Positions 23,743 through 33,496 of a DNA stretch of 64,000 nt are shown here, one piece after another. The notes below the pieces were generated by a model. The model searched no databases. It was not told the origin of the DNA and saw only the letters and a program-made list of their open reading frames with translations. Origin of the DNA: Patellaria atrata CBS 101060 (taxonomy: Eukaryota > Ascomycota > Dothideomycetes > Patellariales > Patellariaceae); assembly GCA_010093705.1 (NCBI GenBank), contig MU006098.1, forward strand, positions 976,230 through 1,040,229, in the 5' to 3' direction. How positions within the stretch are numbered: the first letter of the stretch is position 1; every line of letters starts with the position of its first letter. A program made the position numbers and the translations under genes.

Positions 23743-24062
23743 TTGTATCTTAGACACGGATAGTAATATACCGCTGTTAAGGTGTTGGGAAAGTATACGG
23801 ACACTTCAAAACGTACTTTTGGACCCGAGCTAAATGTGAGACTACTGTATGCCCAGAGAAGCTATCCAGGAGGAATCCCCATACGGACAGTACATTATTC
23901 CATACCAAAATACTATGTTTATTTACTTAACGCGATGTTATATTTTGTTGTAGAACACGTAAGGTGTTATCTGTATGGGGATTCCTGCCATAGATAGCTC
24001 CTCTGGGGCATACAGTACATAAGAGTGATCGAAGAATGCTGACATTACAATCCATCACATCG
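23743..24062. other. Convergent intergenic region with inverted repeat
   Basis: The interval is shared by the 3' ends of the ankyrin gene (+) and the histidine phosphatase gene (-). It is dominated by an imperfect inverted repeat and contains no open frame with recognisable content other than the possible extra terminal exon of the ankyrin gene to 23833. Confidence 0.6.
23841..24018. repeat. Imperfect inverted repeat, about 50-bp arms
   Basis: The left arm (about 23841-23893) contains TACTGTATGCCC, GCTATCCA and GGAATCCCCATAC. The right arm (about 23968-24018) contains the reverse complements GTATGGGGATTCC, ATAGATAGC and GGGGCATACAGTA in the opposite order. The spacer is about 75 bp and AT-rich. 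The whole element of about 178 bp could fold as a hairpin in RNA or DNA. It may be a MITE-like remnant or a structured 3' end shared by two convergent genes; no target-site duplication is evident. Confidence 0.85.
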
Positions 24063-25013
24063 CTAGTCGGCTGATGGAATGGCAAGTCCAATGAAAAATC
24101 CGGGCTCGTTGATATTGCAGTTTTTATAACTGATAATTCCACCTTAGTCAGCGACTTGGACTGCTCTTTCTCTTAAATCTGGGTAGGCACAAACCTTAAA
24201 ACCCCAATCGCTCCTGGTGACATCATCATGGGCAATTTCTCCTCCAACGGATACTTCAACCACCTTTTCGCAAACGCCCTTAGAATAAGGCCATGGGCCA
24301 CCTAGAAACCATCAGTTCCCCTTAGAATCTTGGAGCTGGAGCTGGAGTACAAACTTACCAGCACGATATCTGCAGGATGTTGACCATCTATATACCGCGC
24401 CTGAATCTCCCTAATCGTCGAGATTAGGTTATCCAACCTCTTTGTGACCTGCTGGACAGACCTGTAGAATATCATCGGTAAGATGTGCGCGTACATATTT
24501 TCCGGGGGGGTTGGTGGAGAACCTACTCTCCTCCCTCTTCACACCCATCCCTCCAGATATCCCACTCTCTCTCTACATCCAGCCCTTTCTGTTTCCTACC
24601 TTCTCTAATATCTTCCACCTTCATCCCCTCATACGCGCCGTAATCCCATTCTGCGATGTCCTCCGTGACCGTCACATTCTCTCTGTCAAGGCCGGTGCAG
24701 TTTCCGAAGAGAAGCTCGAAGGTCGTCTGTGCACGCTTGCGAGGGGAAACGTATATATGGTTGACGCGGGATGGATCGATCAGTTTCTTGGGACCGACTA
24801 GATACGCGCCGGTAGACGTGACTTGGGCTTCCCCGGCTGGGGTTAGGGGCACTTCGGTTGTACCCGTGTACTGGCCGCTCTTCGTCCATTCTGTCTCGCC
24901 TGCACGGATGCTTATTAGAGGGTGAGGCGTCGAGAAGGAGACGTGTGAGCGGGTTAATACAAACCGTGTCGGCATAGGAACACGCGAGGGGTTGAGGCGT
25001 CGAGATCGGACAT
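24063..25013 (-). CDS. Histidine phosphatase, sedoheptulose-1,7-bisphosphatase (SHB17)-like
   Basis: Five exons: 25013..24965, 24899..24527, 24461..24359, 24301..24195, 24129..24063 (232 residues). It belongs to the phosphoglycerate-mutase/histidine-phosphatase superfamily. The RHGETEW catalytic motif (His16) is interrupted by the first intron directly after the His codon. R-x4-T (RKRAQTTF), Glu100 in AEWDYGAYEG and the second catalytic His178 in VAHG are all present. The run W-T-K-S-G-Q-Y-T-G-T-T is like yeast Shb17, which cleaves sedoheptulose-1,7-bisphosphate in riboneogenesis, so cytosolic sugar-phosphate hydrolysis is the best guess. Other sugar-phosphate substrates are possible. Introns are 57-65 bp with a clear CTGAC branch in the last. 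Confidence 0.9.
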
Positions 25014-26101
25014 TTTGGGGTAAGTGAGGGGGGAGGGGACGGGGGGTGTGAGGTGGTTGGAGGGGATCAGGTAAGTGTATTGTTACCTAAAGGTATCTTA
25101 TTGATGGGTATCTCGTAATCGTGAGACACAATCAACCTGATAATTGTGAGGGGTAAGGTACCTAAGGTAAGGTAGTCTCTAATGCAAGTCTCTAATGCAA
25201 ACATCCCCCCGCATTTTGGCGTTTAGGGCAAAGGCGTAGTTCGATCTTCGATCATGATTATTGCGATTGCGATTGCGATTGTGATTCCGATTTCCATGCG
25301 GCCAAGATGAGGTCGTCAGTGATGGTAAATTAATGCGGCAGGGTCTTGTGATCGCTGGTAAGGTAACTACCCAGGCGTACAGTGCAGTACAAGTATACAA
25401 CTCCACATGTATGTATCTTTTGAGCAAACTTTTGGTGTGGGAGTGTGACAAGCGTAAATATCCTCCTGGTGATAGTATTTTGGTAAGTGAGCCACTTTAG
25501 GGTAACGTACTTTGCAATATGGGAGGAGTCAGCTCGTCTGTCTTGTTGGAGACGGACTTATGCGTTGCTTCAGAGGAAAAGGATTGTTTGGAGACATTGG
25601 ATGCACTCGTCATCATATGATAATAGATAAAGATATTTGATGTATCTAAAGAACTACTGCCGGTTAACACTCAATATCTGTTCAAGCTTGACTGTTACCA
25701 AGTTATCAACCCTACGTCGACAATCACCTTGTTCGACTAAAAAGACATCCCTTTTAATCTTGTACAGTACCTCGTACTGTAGCATCTCCCCTTAGATATT
25801 CCGCGGAGTACTGCACAAAAGGATCATTCCATTCCTCACCCCGAGTAGATATCCGGTCTACCAGCACTATCTAACGCGGCCCGTTTAATGACGTCCTTGG
25901 ATAATGGCTTCATGGCTAAGGTTCCTGTCCACTATACTCTCCACAATAGTGGCTGTGTACTGTTGCCGACACGAAGATGGTATCATAATGTCGAAGATAT
26001 AACGTTGGTCTTCATAGGCGCCTGGTAATGTTGCTGTTCCTCGTTTTCCAAGGACAAACACTTTACGAGATTCAAGATTCCCACCGCCTTGTCGACAAGC
26101 T
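25014..26101. other. Intergenic interval
   Basis: No gene supported. It contains the phosphatase promoter, three or more TAAGGTA words at 25154-25175, a short GCGATT hexamer repeat at 25261-25283, and GTACTGTA/CGGAGTACTG words near 25764-25812. Open frames at its right end are shadows of the small double-CxxC gene. Confidence 0.55.
25261..25283. repeat. GCGATT hexamer short tandem repeat
   Basis: About three and a half perfect GCGATT units followed by degenerate copies (GTGATT, CCGATT) up to about 25293. A minor microsatellite in the promoter-side flank of the histidine phosphatase gene. Confidence 0.9.
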
Positions 26102-26620
26102 TCATCTAGGATAACCCACAAGACTAGCACAGCGACCACAATAATAAAGGTTTACGCCAAATTGGACCTTATGACTGCCTGTCGAAACTGCCGAACCCGT
26201 GCTGAAATCCCTTCGGCACCGAAGGCAACGAACAAAGGTAGGTGGTACTGGAGTAGAATTTGCGGTCGAAGAGGTTGACGAAGACCGGGAATATGTTTCC
26301 GTAGCGTCCTCAGAACCGTCATCTTCAAGATCGAAAACGTCTTGTATCGCTTGCGCCTTCCGTGGCATTTGAGTGTATGCAGCAGTAGTTTGAAGCTGGA
26401 GGACCTTCGACGCTTGCGAGTTTGCTGTCATGTCTAGAGGCGTTGGTAGCTCCCGGTATGCCAATAACGGATTGTACGGATCCGGAGATGGAAGTTCTCC
26501 TGAGCTGTCAGCAGGAGAGGGGAGCGGTGTTTCGATGGAGAAGTGGGTCGAGGGATGAGGGATGTAGGTGAAGTAGCTGGCCTGTTGGCTATCGCATAAC
26601 CTTAAGGTTGTTTCAAACAT
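26102..26620 (-). CDS. Small conserved-looking protein with double CxxC motif
   Basis: A single exon encodes 172 residues from the ATG at 26620. Residues 1-125 are Ser/Pro/Thr-rich with an acidic patch (DLEDDGSEDATE). The C-terminal 45 residues hold C-L-R-C at 132-135 and C-G-R-C at 161-164, spaced by about 25 residues around KVQFGVNLYY: a treble-clef or zinc-ribbon-like arrangement that could bind one zinc. I recall similar short proteins ending in YYCSRCAxxVGY in other Pezizomycotina, none characterised. The protein is too small for a full transcription factor and no function is proposed. An upstream exon is possible. Confidence 0.65.
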   Translation of the reverse strand: MFETTLRLCDSQQASYFTYIPHPSTHFSIETPLPSPADSSGELPSPDPYNPLLAYRELPTPLDMTANSQASKVLQLQTTAAYTQMPRKAQAIQDVFDLEDDGSEDATETYSRSSSTSSTANSTPVPPTFVRCLRCRRDFSTGSAVSTGSHKVQFGVNLYYCGRCASLVGYPR

Positions 26621-29600
26621 GTAGGCCAGGTAAGAAGGCAAGGTGGGTAAGGTATGTGTTACAGGCTCGGTTTGGAATGAGGATTTGGGGTTGGTTATCT
26701 CAAGAGTATAATAAGATAGGAAGGTTGCAAGGGGACAAGGGAGTGAGGGCGTATATGTGCTAGACGGACCCCATCACGGAGGAAGATAAAATTATGCTAG
26801 AGTTTAGGTACGCTGCTGGAGTGTGAATAATTTCTCAATCGGATCCGACAAGGCGGATCGAGCAACAAAGGGTGTGCAAGGTGGTTGGTAAGAGATGGTA
26901 AAGTACAAATACTGTACTGGTACCTTTTAGGTTACCTGTACTGTACAGCCCACCTCAGTAAGTGCGTCCACCCGACGCGCCGTCCAACAAATGAAGTGCC
27001 TTACGTGGGTTGACTACTGATACTGAGGTTTCGAGGAAAAATATGAGAGTTGTGAGGTCTCGATGCCTCACCAGCCCACTCGATTCCAGACCCGAATCAC
27101 GCGCTCAAAAGAGTTTAGGGGAAACCTAAGCTCTGCTAGGCATAGATCAAACAAAAGCTGCGAATCCTGGATCAAGGAAGGACCTGAGGAGTTGATCCTT
27201 CCCTACCAGGTATCTTTTTGATACTGTACTCCGTACTTTCCTACCGTTGATTTCTTACCTTCTTATAAGGTTCTCCATCGAAGATCCTTCACGTTCTGAA
27301 AACAACCACCTAAGAGCCCAGGTACTGCTCGATATCTCATGGATGCTTTCCCTCCTTTACCTTGTACAGTGCTTTCTGCAACAACCCGACTTCCGGTTTC
27401 CTTTGCTGTGTTGGTGTCTTAACGTTCAACTTCCCGGATTGAAAATCTCGCCACGGCCCAGTGAGAATGTACGGAGTACTGTAGAACTATGGTAAGGTAC
27501 TATACTCTTCTGTACTGCCGTGTACGTCGGTCGTCCCGTCATGACTTCGAAACTGAATCATATTTTATCTTCCGTCCAGCTCATTCTCGTAACTACAATG
27601 GAACGGGGACCGTGGTGTACTGTAGCAGTACCTTACTGTACAAACAAAATTCACCGAAGGCCCACGGCTGACTACCGTACATATCACACCGCTACCTTGA
27701 CTCCTGGGTGTCGTGTCACCTAGGCTCACCGGAATCCAAGATCAAATTCTCAATACTCAGCTAGAGTGAGATGGGAAGATGAGATTTACTCCGCTGGAAC
27801 GCCAGGAACCCAATACAATTCGTCATAAAAATACAATGGAAGTATGAGAATGTACATACTTTACGGATAACTCATTAAGCTGGGATGATAAAAGGCTAGA
27901 TTTCGAACTTCTGACCTTCTGACCCTTCTAGAAAACCGTTCGACATGGATAGACGGATACGTGCCCCCCGGTGCGGCTCTAGGTAGCAAGGGGTAAGGTA
28001 GGTTCTAGACTCTTGAGTGAACTGAGTCTCATAACGAAAACACCTCACGGTATCCCATCCATCCAATACAGTACCTTTTAGGTTACTTTTATCTTTCTCT
28101 CCGTCCTTACCTGTGCTAGCACGAAGTGCTCTCGGCAACCTGGAACCGTAAGGTAATATAAGGAAATATATACGGTAACGAAAGGTAACGTACCGCCTCC
28201 CCTTCATTTTCGAAGTTTTCCTCTTCCACTCAGGTTACACTACCCAATTATTACAATAAGATATTCTTAGCTATATTAAGCTTTCAGATCATTCCAGGCC
28301 TCGTCTTAGAGTGCGTCGACCGGTGCATCCATCTCTTGAATAGGACTACCTTACCTTCCCTAAGGTACCGGGCCGGGCGTAAGGTAACTTCGTCGATAAG
28401 GTAGGTACGGTACATTAGATTAGCAAAGGTCCCCCGTCTAAGGTAGTTCTAAGGCGTAGTCCAGACCCCGAGGCCACTTATCAAGGTAAACTCCCGTCTA
28501 TCTCGATTGGTTCTGCACTGTGCCAATACCAGCATGTACCCAACTCGTGATAATCGCCACCGGGGCTTCCAGTTTTTGTCCTTGTACTATTGGAATGGGA
28601 CTAGCTGGACACTGCTCAATCTCCAGCATGGTTTACCTCAAATCGCAAAGTACTAATAAGGTATTTCCAGGTCCAATTCGCGAGAGGAAAAGGGGTCATC
28701 TCGATCAGCCCATCGGATTCGGTTTACCATATCTCAGTAACCTTCCAGATTATTGCTTCCTAATCAATAATACGATTTTTTAGGACGACTCCCTTCCTCT
28801 CTTGCCTATCTGGATACCTTACTACCTCACTATACCGTATCAGCCTCCATATCGTGTACCCGTCCGGACCCATTCCATCAGCTTATCTAAGCTACCTGGC
28901 TTTAAGCGGTGAAGTCCATGCACAAGTACGGTAGAAGGGAAGGTAATGTAAGGTAAGGTAAGGTAGTATCAGTACGCCTACACCTTTGAGTTCTCGCGCA
29001 ATTCTTACTCTAGACTGTAAATACAGCCATCCAGCATTGGCTCAAAATCGTACTCACCGCATGAAAACGATTTTGTTGGTATGAGAAAAGACAAAATATC
29101 CCTATCGTAGGGTTTGCGATGCAACCAGCCCAACTATCCTTTGGATAAAACAGACGGCCGTCTTCAAACCTCGGTGTGTCGACAGGACCATTTGCGGCTC
29201 ACTGGTGTGTGATCCGGGCTACCTCTTTGTGTCTATCAAAGTTTTGGTACTATCTTAGTGGTATAGGAAATACTATAGTTCGCCATCCTCCGCTCGCGTT
29301 GTAGACGAGTAAAAGGCATGTAAGTGTCAAGAGAAATTAACAAGCTGTATGTGTCAGTTACCCGTGAACTTCTGATATACGGAACGATGTTGACGGGAAG
29401 ATGGAATGGTTTTGTAATATGGTCCCTTTATACCTATTCACGTGTTCGCGCGTTCGTCCAGTCCGTTATCTAGAATTTGAAACAACCCCCCCTTCCCCCT
29501 TCTCCCCGCGGAATGGAAATCTTATTATTTATTTTGGCATTAAGAGGAACAACAACAGGATCGCATTCGCATTCGCACTGGGGGTTGAGATTTATACCGC

Positions 29601-30618
29601 AGGAAACATTGCCTTATAACTTTAAAAACTAGTGCAGAATTCGGAAATTGATCTGAATGTATATATATGTATCTATTCAATAAATACGTGTGGGCTCGCT
29701 TGTTGACATGCACCGTCTACCTTACTTTATCCCTCTGGATTCTATTTGCAATTGATTTCTACCCGCGCCGTCGGGATTACGTCAAGGCGTCATAGAGGTG
29801 GCGAAGGGATAGTTCAAGTTTGGTGAAACGACTAAAGGTACTGTAGTTGGTTCTACCTTAAGGTAGAGATAAGCATAAGATACCTTAATAAAATTCTCTT
29901 GTAGTATAATCTATCTAATAGGTATGGATAAGGTACAAAAAGCCAATGATTGACGTAACTTCACCTATTAACTCTCCTTCCATCGTTGCAAAGGCCCCTG
30001 TGAGGTTGACATTCTGAGATGTGTCCGAAAGACAAGCTAGTTTTATTACTTCTGCGCTTGGAGATTTCCATTCATTATTTTTTTTTTCTTTTAATTTTTC
30101 TTCCATAATTTAAATGTCCTTTTGAGAGTCCCCTTGTGACAAAGTATAAGCTTGGCCAACAATCTTATTCTTTCGTCTCTAGAACTAAACCGAAGGGTGC
30201 AGCCAGCGGGATTTCTGGCGCAAACATCATTACCGTATCGTAACGATTTCTGCCGGGCGTCATTGATTGCACCGTTAACGAAACCAAGTCTTTTTTTCTA
30301 ACCCTAACCCTGTCCGCTTCACTCATCATCGTTTTGAAGATAAGGACTTTAGTTTCATAATATATATGCTTCAAACTACCCGACTCCATTCCCACCTCGG
30401 ATTTCTTACGAGCGGAGCACTTACATTCGCGGGCCCTTCTGTCTGGAAATTCATCAACCCACGATCTTGTTCGCTTTGATCGTCTTGTCAAGGTATGATC
30501 CATTCTTAGAGGCATGACGTCCACTATAATATCTACCATACGAAGATACTAACAAGGCAACATCGGAATAGGTGACATATACATCGTACAGTACAACATC
30601 CCATTTACGACAGATACG
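26621..30618. other. Gene-poor interval rich in TAAGGTA and TACTGTAC words
   Basis: Four kilobases with no gene I can support. Open frames are short and lack recognisable motifs. The interval is conspicuous for repeated TAAGGTA/TACCTTA heptamers (for example 27485, 27994, 28148, 28381, 28949-28966 as a tandem, 29860), for GTACTGTAC-type palindromes, two TACGGAGTA copies (27227 reverse, 27470) and a perfect 16-bp palindrome TCTACCTTAAGGTAGA at 29852. The last part must hold the promoter of the 6-phosphogluconolactonase gene. Confidence 0.55.
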
Positions 30619-31413
30619 ATGGGAAAGCCGCCAAATCTCTACGCCTATCCGAGCACAGATGACCTCGCAAAGAGTCTACGGGCGTATGTTATCGATGCAC
30701 AGAACAACGCGCTCGAACGTCACCATGTCTTCAGAGTTGGCGTTTCCGGCGGATCGTTGCCTAAAACTCTAGCAAAAGCACTTTTGCAAGGAGGGTCTGC
30801 TAGCGAGGACGATAAGTGCCAATTCGGCAAATGGGAGATTTTCTTCGCCGATGAACGGGCCGTTCCGCTAGATCACGAGGACAGCAATTACAGACTCGTC
30901 AAGGAGGAACTATTAGACAAAATACCTCCGGACATGGGCCCTCCGACAGTCTTTCCCATTGACGTCAACTACCTCGATGACATACAGGAAATGGCTGACC
31001 AGTACGAACAAACACTAGTGAAGTCATTTGCGGCTAGGGATAGCGTTAAGACTCCAATGTTCGACCTCTTGCTTCTTGGCTGCGGACCGGACGGACATAC
31101 GTGCAGTCTATTTCCCGGCTCTCCCCTGCTGAGAGAACACGACGCCTGGGTACTACCCATCAGCAACTCTCCAAAGCCTCCTCCAAAACGGATCACCCTC
31201 TCACTGCCTGTTGCAGCGCATGGTCTCAAGATCGCTTTCGTGGCTACCGGAGGTGGTAAAGCGGACATCCTGCGGAAGATATTCGATACTGAGGAGGGCC
31301 ATCAACTTCCTTGTGGCCTGATTAATACGTTGGGTCAAGAACGTGTCAGTTGGTTTGTGGACTATGACGCGGTAAACGGCGTACAGTTTCCCAGCCGGAG
31401 GGGAGCCTTGTAA
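30619..31413 (+). CDS. 6-phosphogluconolactonase
   Basis: A single exon of 264 residues. The enzyme hydrolyses 6-phospho-D-glucono-1,5-lactone to 6-phosphogluconate, the second step of the oxidative pentose phosphate pathway, in the cytosol. Family motifs are all present: SGGSLPK at 43-49 (phosphate loop), FADER at 76-80, and GCGPDGHTCSLFPG at 154-167 with the His used in lactone hydrolysis. The length matches yeast Sol3/Sol4-type enzymes (about 250 residues). The ATG chosen is the first in the frame; a TAG lies shortly upstream. It is followed on the same strand, 449 bp later, by an unrelated coiled protein. No intron is needed. Confidence 0.96.
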   Translation: MGKPPNLYAYPSTDDLAKSLRAYVIDAQNNALERHHVFRVGVSGGSLPKTLAKALLQGGSASEDDKCQFGKWEIFFADERAVPLDHEDSNYRLVKEELLDKIPPDMGPPTVFPIDVNYLDDIQEMADQYEQTLVKSFAARDSVKTPMFDLLLLGCGPDGHTCSLFPGSPLLREHDAWVLPISNSPKPPPKRITLSLPVAAHGLKIAFVATGGGKADILRKIFDTEEGHQLPCGLINTLGQERVSWFVDYDAVNGVQFPSRRGAL

Positions 31414-31861
31414 GGAAATTCAAGGGGGGTTTTCTGGTTTAGATTTACGAAAGGAAAGTTAGGCGGTACGATTTATGAATTTAGCGGAGCAAACTCGCCC
31501 ACTTTGCGTTCGTTACTGATATCCAAGGGCTCACTGCACGGTGAATTGTGATAGAACGCATTGAAGTGTTATATTGGGGCGTTGTTCACGCAAGTTTAAC
31601 ATTAGAGGGGATTTGGGATATTAGTCGATAGATCGTGGATATGAATGAAATTATGGATTGAATTCGTTCGTGCTATTGCTCCTAAACCTAATAAGATGTC
31701 ATGATTCCATTGTACAAGTCGTTCCATTAGAAAGATATCCATCTTAGGCTGGAGCCCGTCACGTGCGGCTTGGCATGATCGCTTCCGCAAAGATAAGTTT
31801 AAGGTAAATATAAACATGTGCGGTCAGCCCGGAAACAACATCATTTCCCATTTCTGGCACT
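31414..31861. other. Intergenic interval
   Basis: No gene seen. It holds the 3' flank of the lactonase gene and the promoter of the following gene, including a GTCACGTG E-box-type element at 31758-31765 about 100 bp before its start codon. Confidence 0.6.
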
Positions 31862-33496
31862 ATGTCTCGAAAACCAGGAGCGCGAACCTCGTACCTGCAG
31901 AAGCCAACTTCAATTTCGATCTCGGGTGCAGCCCTTGGAGATGTAGGCTTGGAGCAGAAACCTTCCTCCCCCACGAAGCTGATTGCGCTCAGTACATCCA
32001 CAATAAGACTTGATGTCTCTCCTACGCGTTTGCCGATCCCGGCGCCAGGATTCCAGCCTACGAATAAAAATGAAGTAAAACGGCGCAGTCTGCTCCAGCA
32101 GAAGGAAGAGGCAGCAAGACACCTTTCTCACTCGGAATCAGGAACCGATGAAGGATCGAAACAGAAACGCGTTAGTTCTGTGGTGAACGGATCAAAATGT
32201 ACCTCTCGGCCTTTGTCTTTTACGAGGACGACGAGTTACCAGACGAAACGTGATGCGAAGGTGGTTACAAGAACACAGGATCCACATCAGTCCAAGAGGG
32301 AGAAACCACCAAACGTGCAAGCTACCACATTAAGTAGATCACAGTCGGTACGGAAGCCCTCAAATGAGTCTCAACCTACTTCGACGTTTTCACACTCTCG
32401 TGCCCGCAATCAGTCGACTAGCATATTAGGTACCTCGCGCAGACCGCAGGAACATGCCATTGCATCGAAGCATAGCGAGACATTGAAAGGGGGAGGTCCT
32501 CTTAACCGTTCCGCTAACCCATCCTCTAGAGGTATAAAAGTAACAGAACCTCCAGAGGTTTTCCAGCATAAACAAACAACATCCAGTCTCGCTCTCAAAC
32601 GCTCGGTGATTCCATCAAACGATGAGAATAAGGCTCTAAGGCCCGCGTTCAGTACGTTTCAACAGCATTATTCGCCTAAGAAAACCAATAAGGCGCCTAG
32701 TTCATCCTTCCTAGTTCCGATGGTAGAACCAAACGCTTCCGGACCTTCTCAGGCATCCCGCTTGCAGACTGAGTTATTACAACTACATTCCCTCCATAGT
32801 TCTTCAGCGAGCGTGTGTAGGCAGTGGGAATCTTCGGCCAAGCATCGGCTGGACGATCTCTTCGAATCCGTGGTCGTAGAATATGGCATTATGCGAAAGG
32901 CAGAACGGGAAGCTCAAGAACAAGTAAACATGATTGCCCTGCAAGAATGGAGTAGTGGTATTGAAGGTTTTGGTCTTTCAGAAAATATTCAACTGCTTGG
33001 TTCTTTGCTATACGAACTGCCAGGCCTTACGGATGAAAACGGCCGCTACACTCGCGTCGTGAACGAGTTCGAGATGTGGGTGTCTATGGTACGCCAGATA
33101 CGGGGAGATTACTCAGGTTTCAACAAGCAAGTAATTCTAGGGAAGAGCGAAGCGCTTTCTGTGGCAAACCTTCGCTATGTTGAAAGCATCGGCGACGCGT
33201 GGAAAGTAGAGAATGCGGCTCTGACACGCAAGTTGAGCATTCTAGCTCGCGACGTTGAGAAAATCATCCAACCTTCACCAAGGTCGTCAGTCGCAAGGAT
33301 CATGCAAAACTGCCAAGCTCTGTTGAAAGGCATGCTTGGAGAGCTGTTAGCAATGCTTGATCTGCAGGCTGAGGTCATGAATAGGGAGAGAAAGCTGGTC
33401 GAAGGCGGTCTTGCCGCTATCTCTCATGACATCGAGACATGTTTCGAGTTGGAAGATCAAGAGGATCATGTCAAAGGACGATGGCGATGTAGGTAA
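31862..33496 (+). CDS. Basic disordered N-terminus plus C-terminal helical domain; candidate HAUS8-like augmin subunit
   Basis: A single exon of 544 residues. Residues 1 to about 290 are Ser/Thr/Lys/Arg-rich, strongly basic and free of predicted structure. Residues 295-535 are helical and heptad-like (SRLQTELLQLHSLHSSSASV, then an ELLAMLDLQAEVMNRERKLV helix near the end) with a conserved-looking CRQWESSAKHRLDDL segment. Proteins of this layout are widespread in Pezizomycotina and often carry a meaningless automatic agglutinin-anchor name. The order, basic microtubule-binding tail then coiled coil, matches HAUS8/Hice1 of the augmin complex, so a mitotic-spindle role is my hypothesis, not an identification. 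A terminal intron after GRWRC (GTAGGT at 33489) cannot be excluded. Confidence 0.75.
   Translation: MSRKPGARTSYLQKPTSISISGAALGDVGLEQKPSSPTKLIALSTSTIRLDVSPTRLPIPAPGFQPTNKNEVKRRSLLQQKEEAARHLSHSESGTDEGSKQKRVSSVVNGSKCTSRPLSFTRTTSYQTKRDAKVVTRTQDPHQSKREKPPNVQATTLSRSQSVRKPSNESQPTSTFSHSRARNQSTSILGTSRRPQEHAIASKHSETLKGGGPLNRSANPSSRGIKVTEPPEVFQHKQTTSSLALKRSVIPSNDENKALRPAFSTFQQHYSPKKTNKAPSSSFLVPMVEPNASGPSQASRLQTELLQLHSLHSSSASVCRQWESSAKHRLDDLFESVVVEYGIMRKAEREAQEQVNMIALQEWSSGIEGFGLSENIQLLGSLLYELPGLTDENGRYTRVVNEFEMWVSMVRQIRGDYSGFNKQVILGKSEALSVANLRYVESIGDAWKVENAALTRKLSILARDVEKIIQPSPRSSVARIMQNCQALLKGMLGELLAMLDLQAEVMNRERKLVEGGLAAISHDIETCFELEDQEDHVKGRWRCR

Noticed and set aside
30165-30539. Minus-strand frame of 124 codons upstream of the lactonase gene
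   Set aside because: Mixed composition, no recognisable domain, and it overlaps the probable lactonase promoter; chance open frame.
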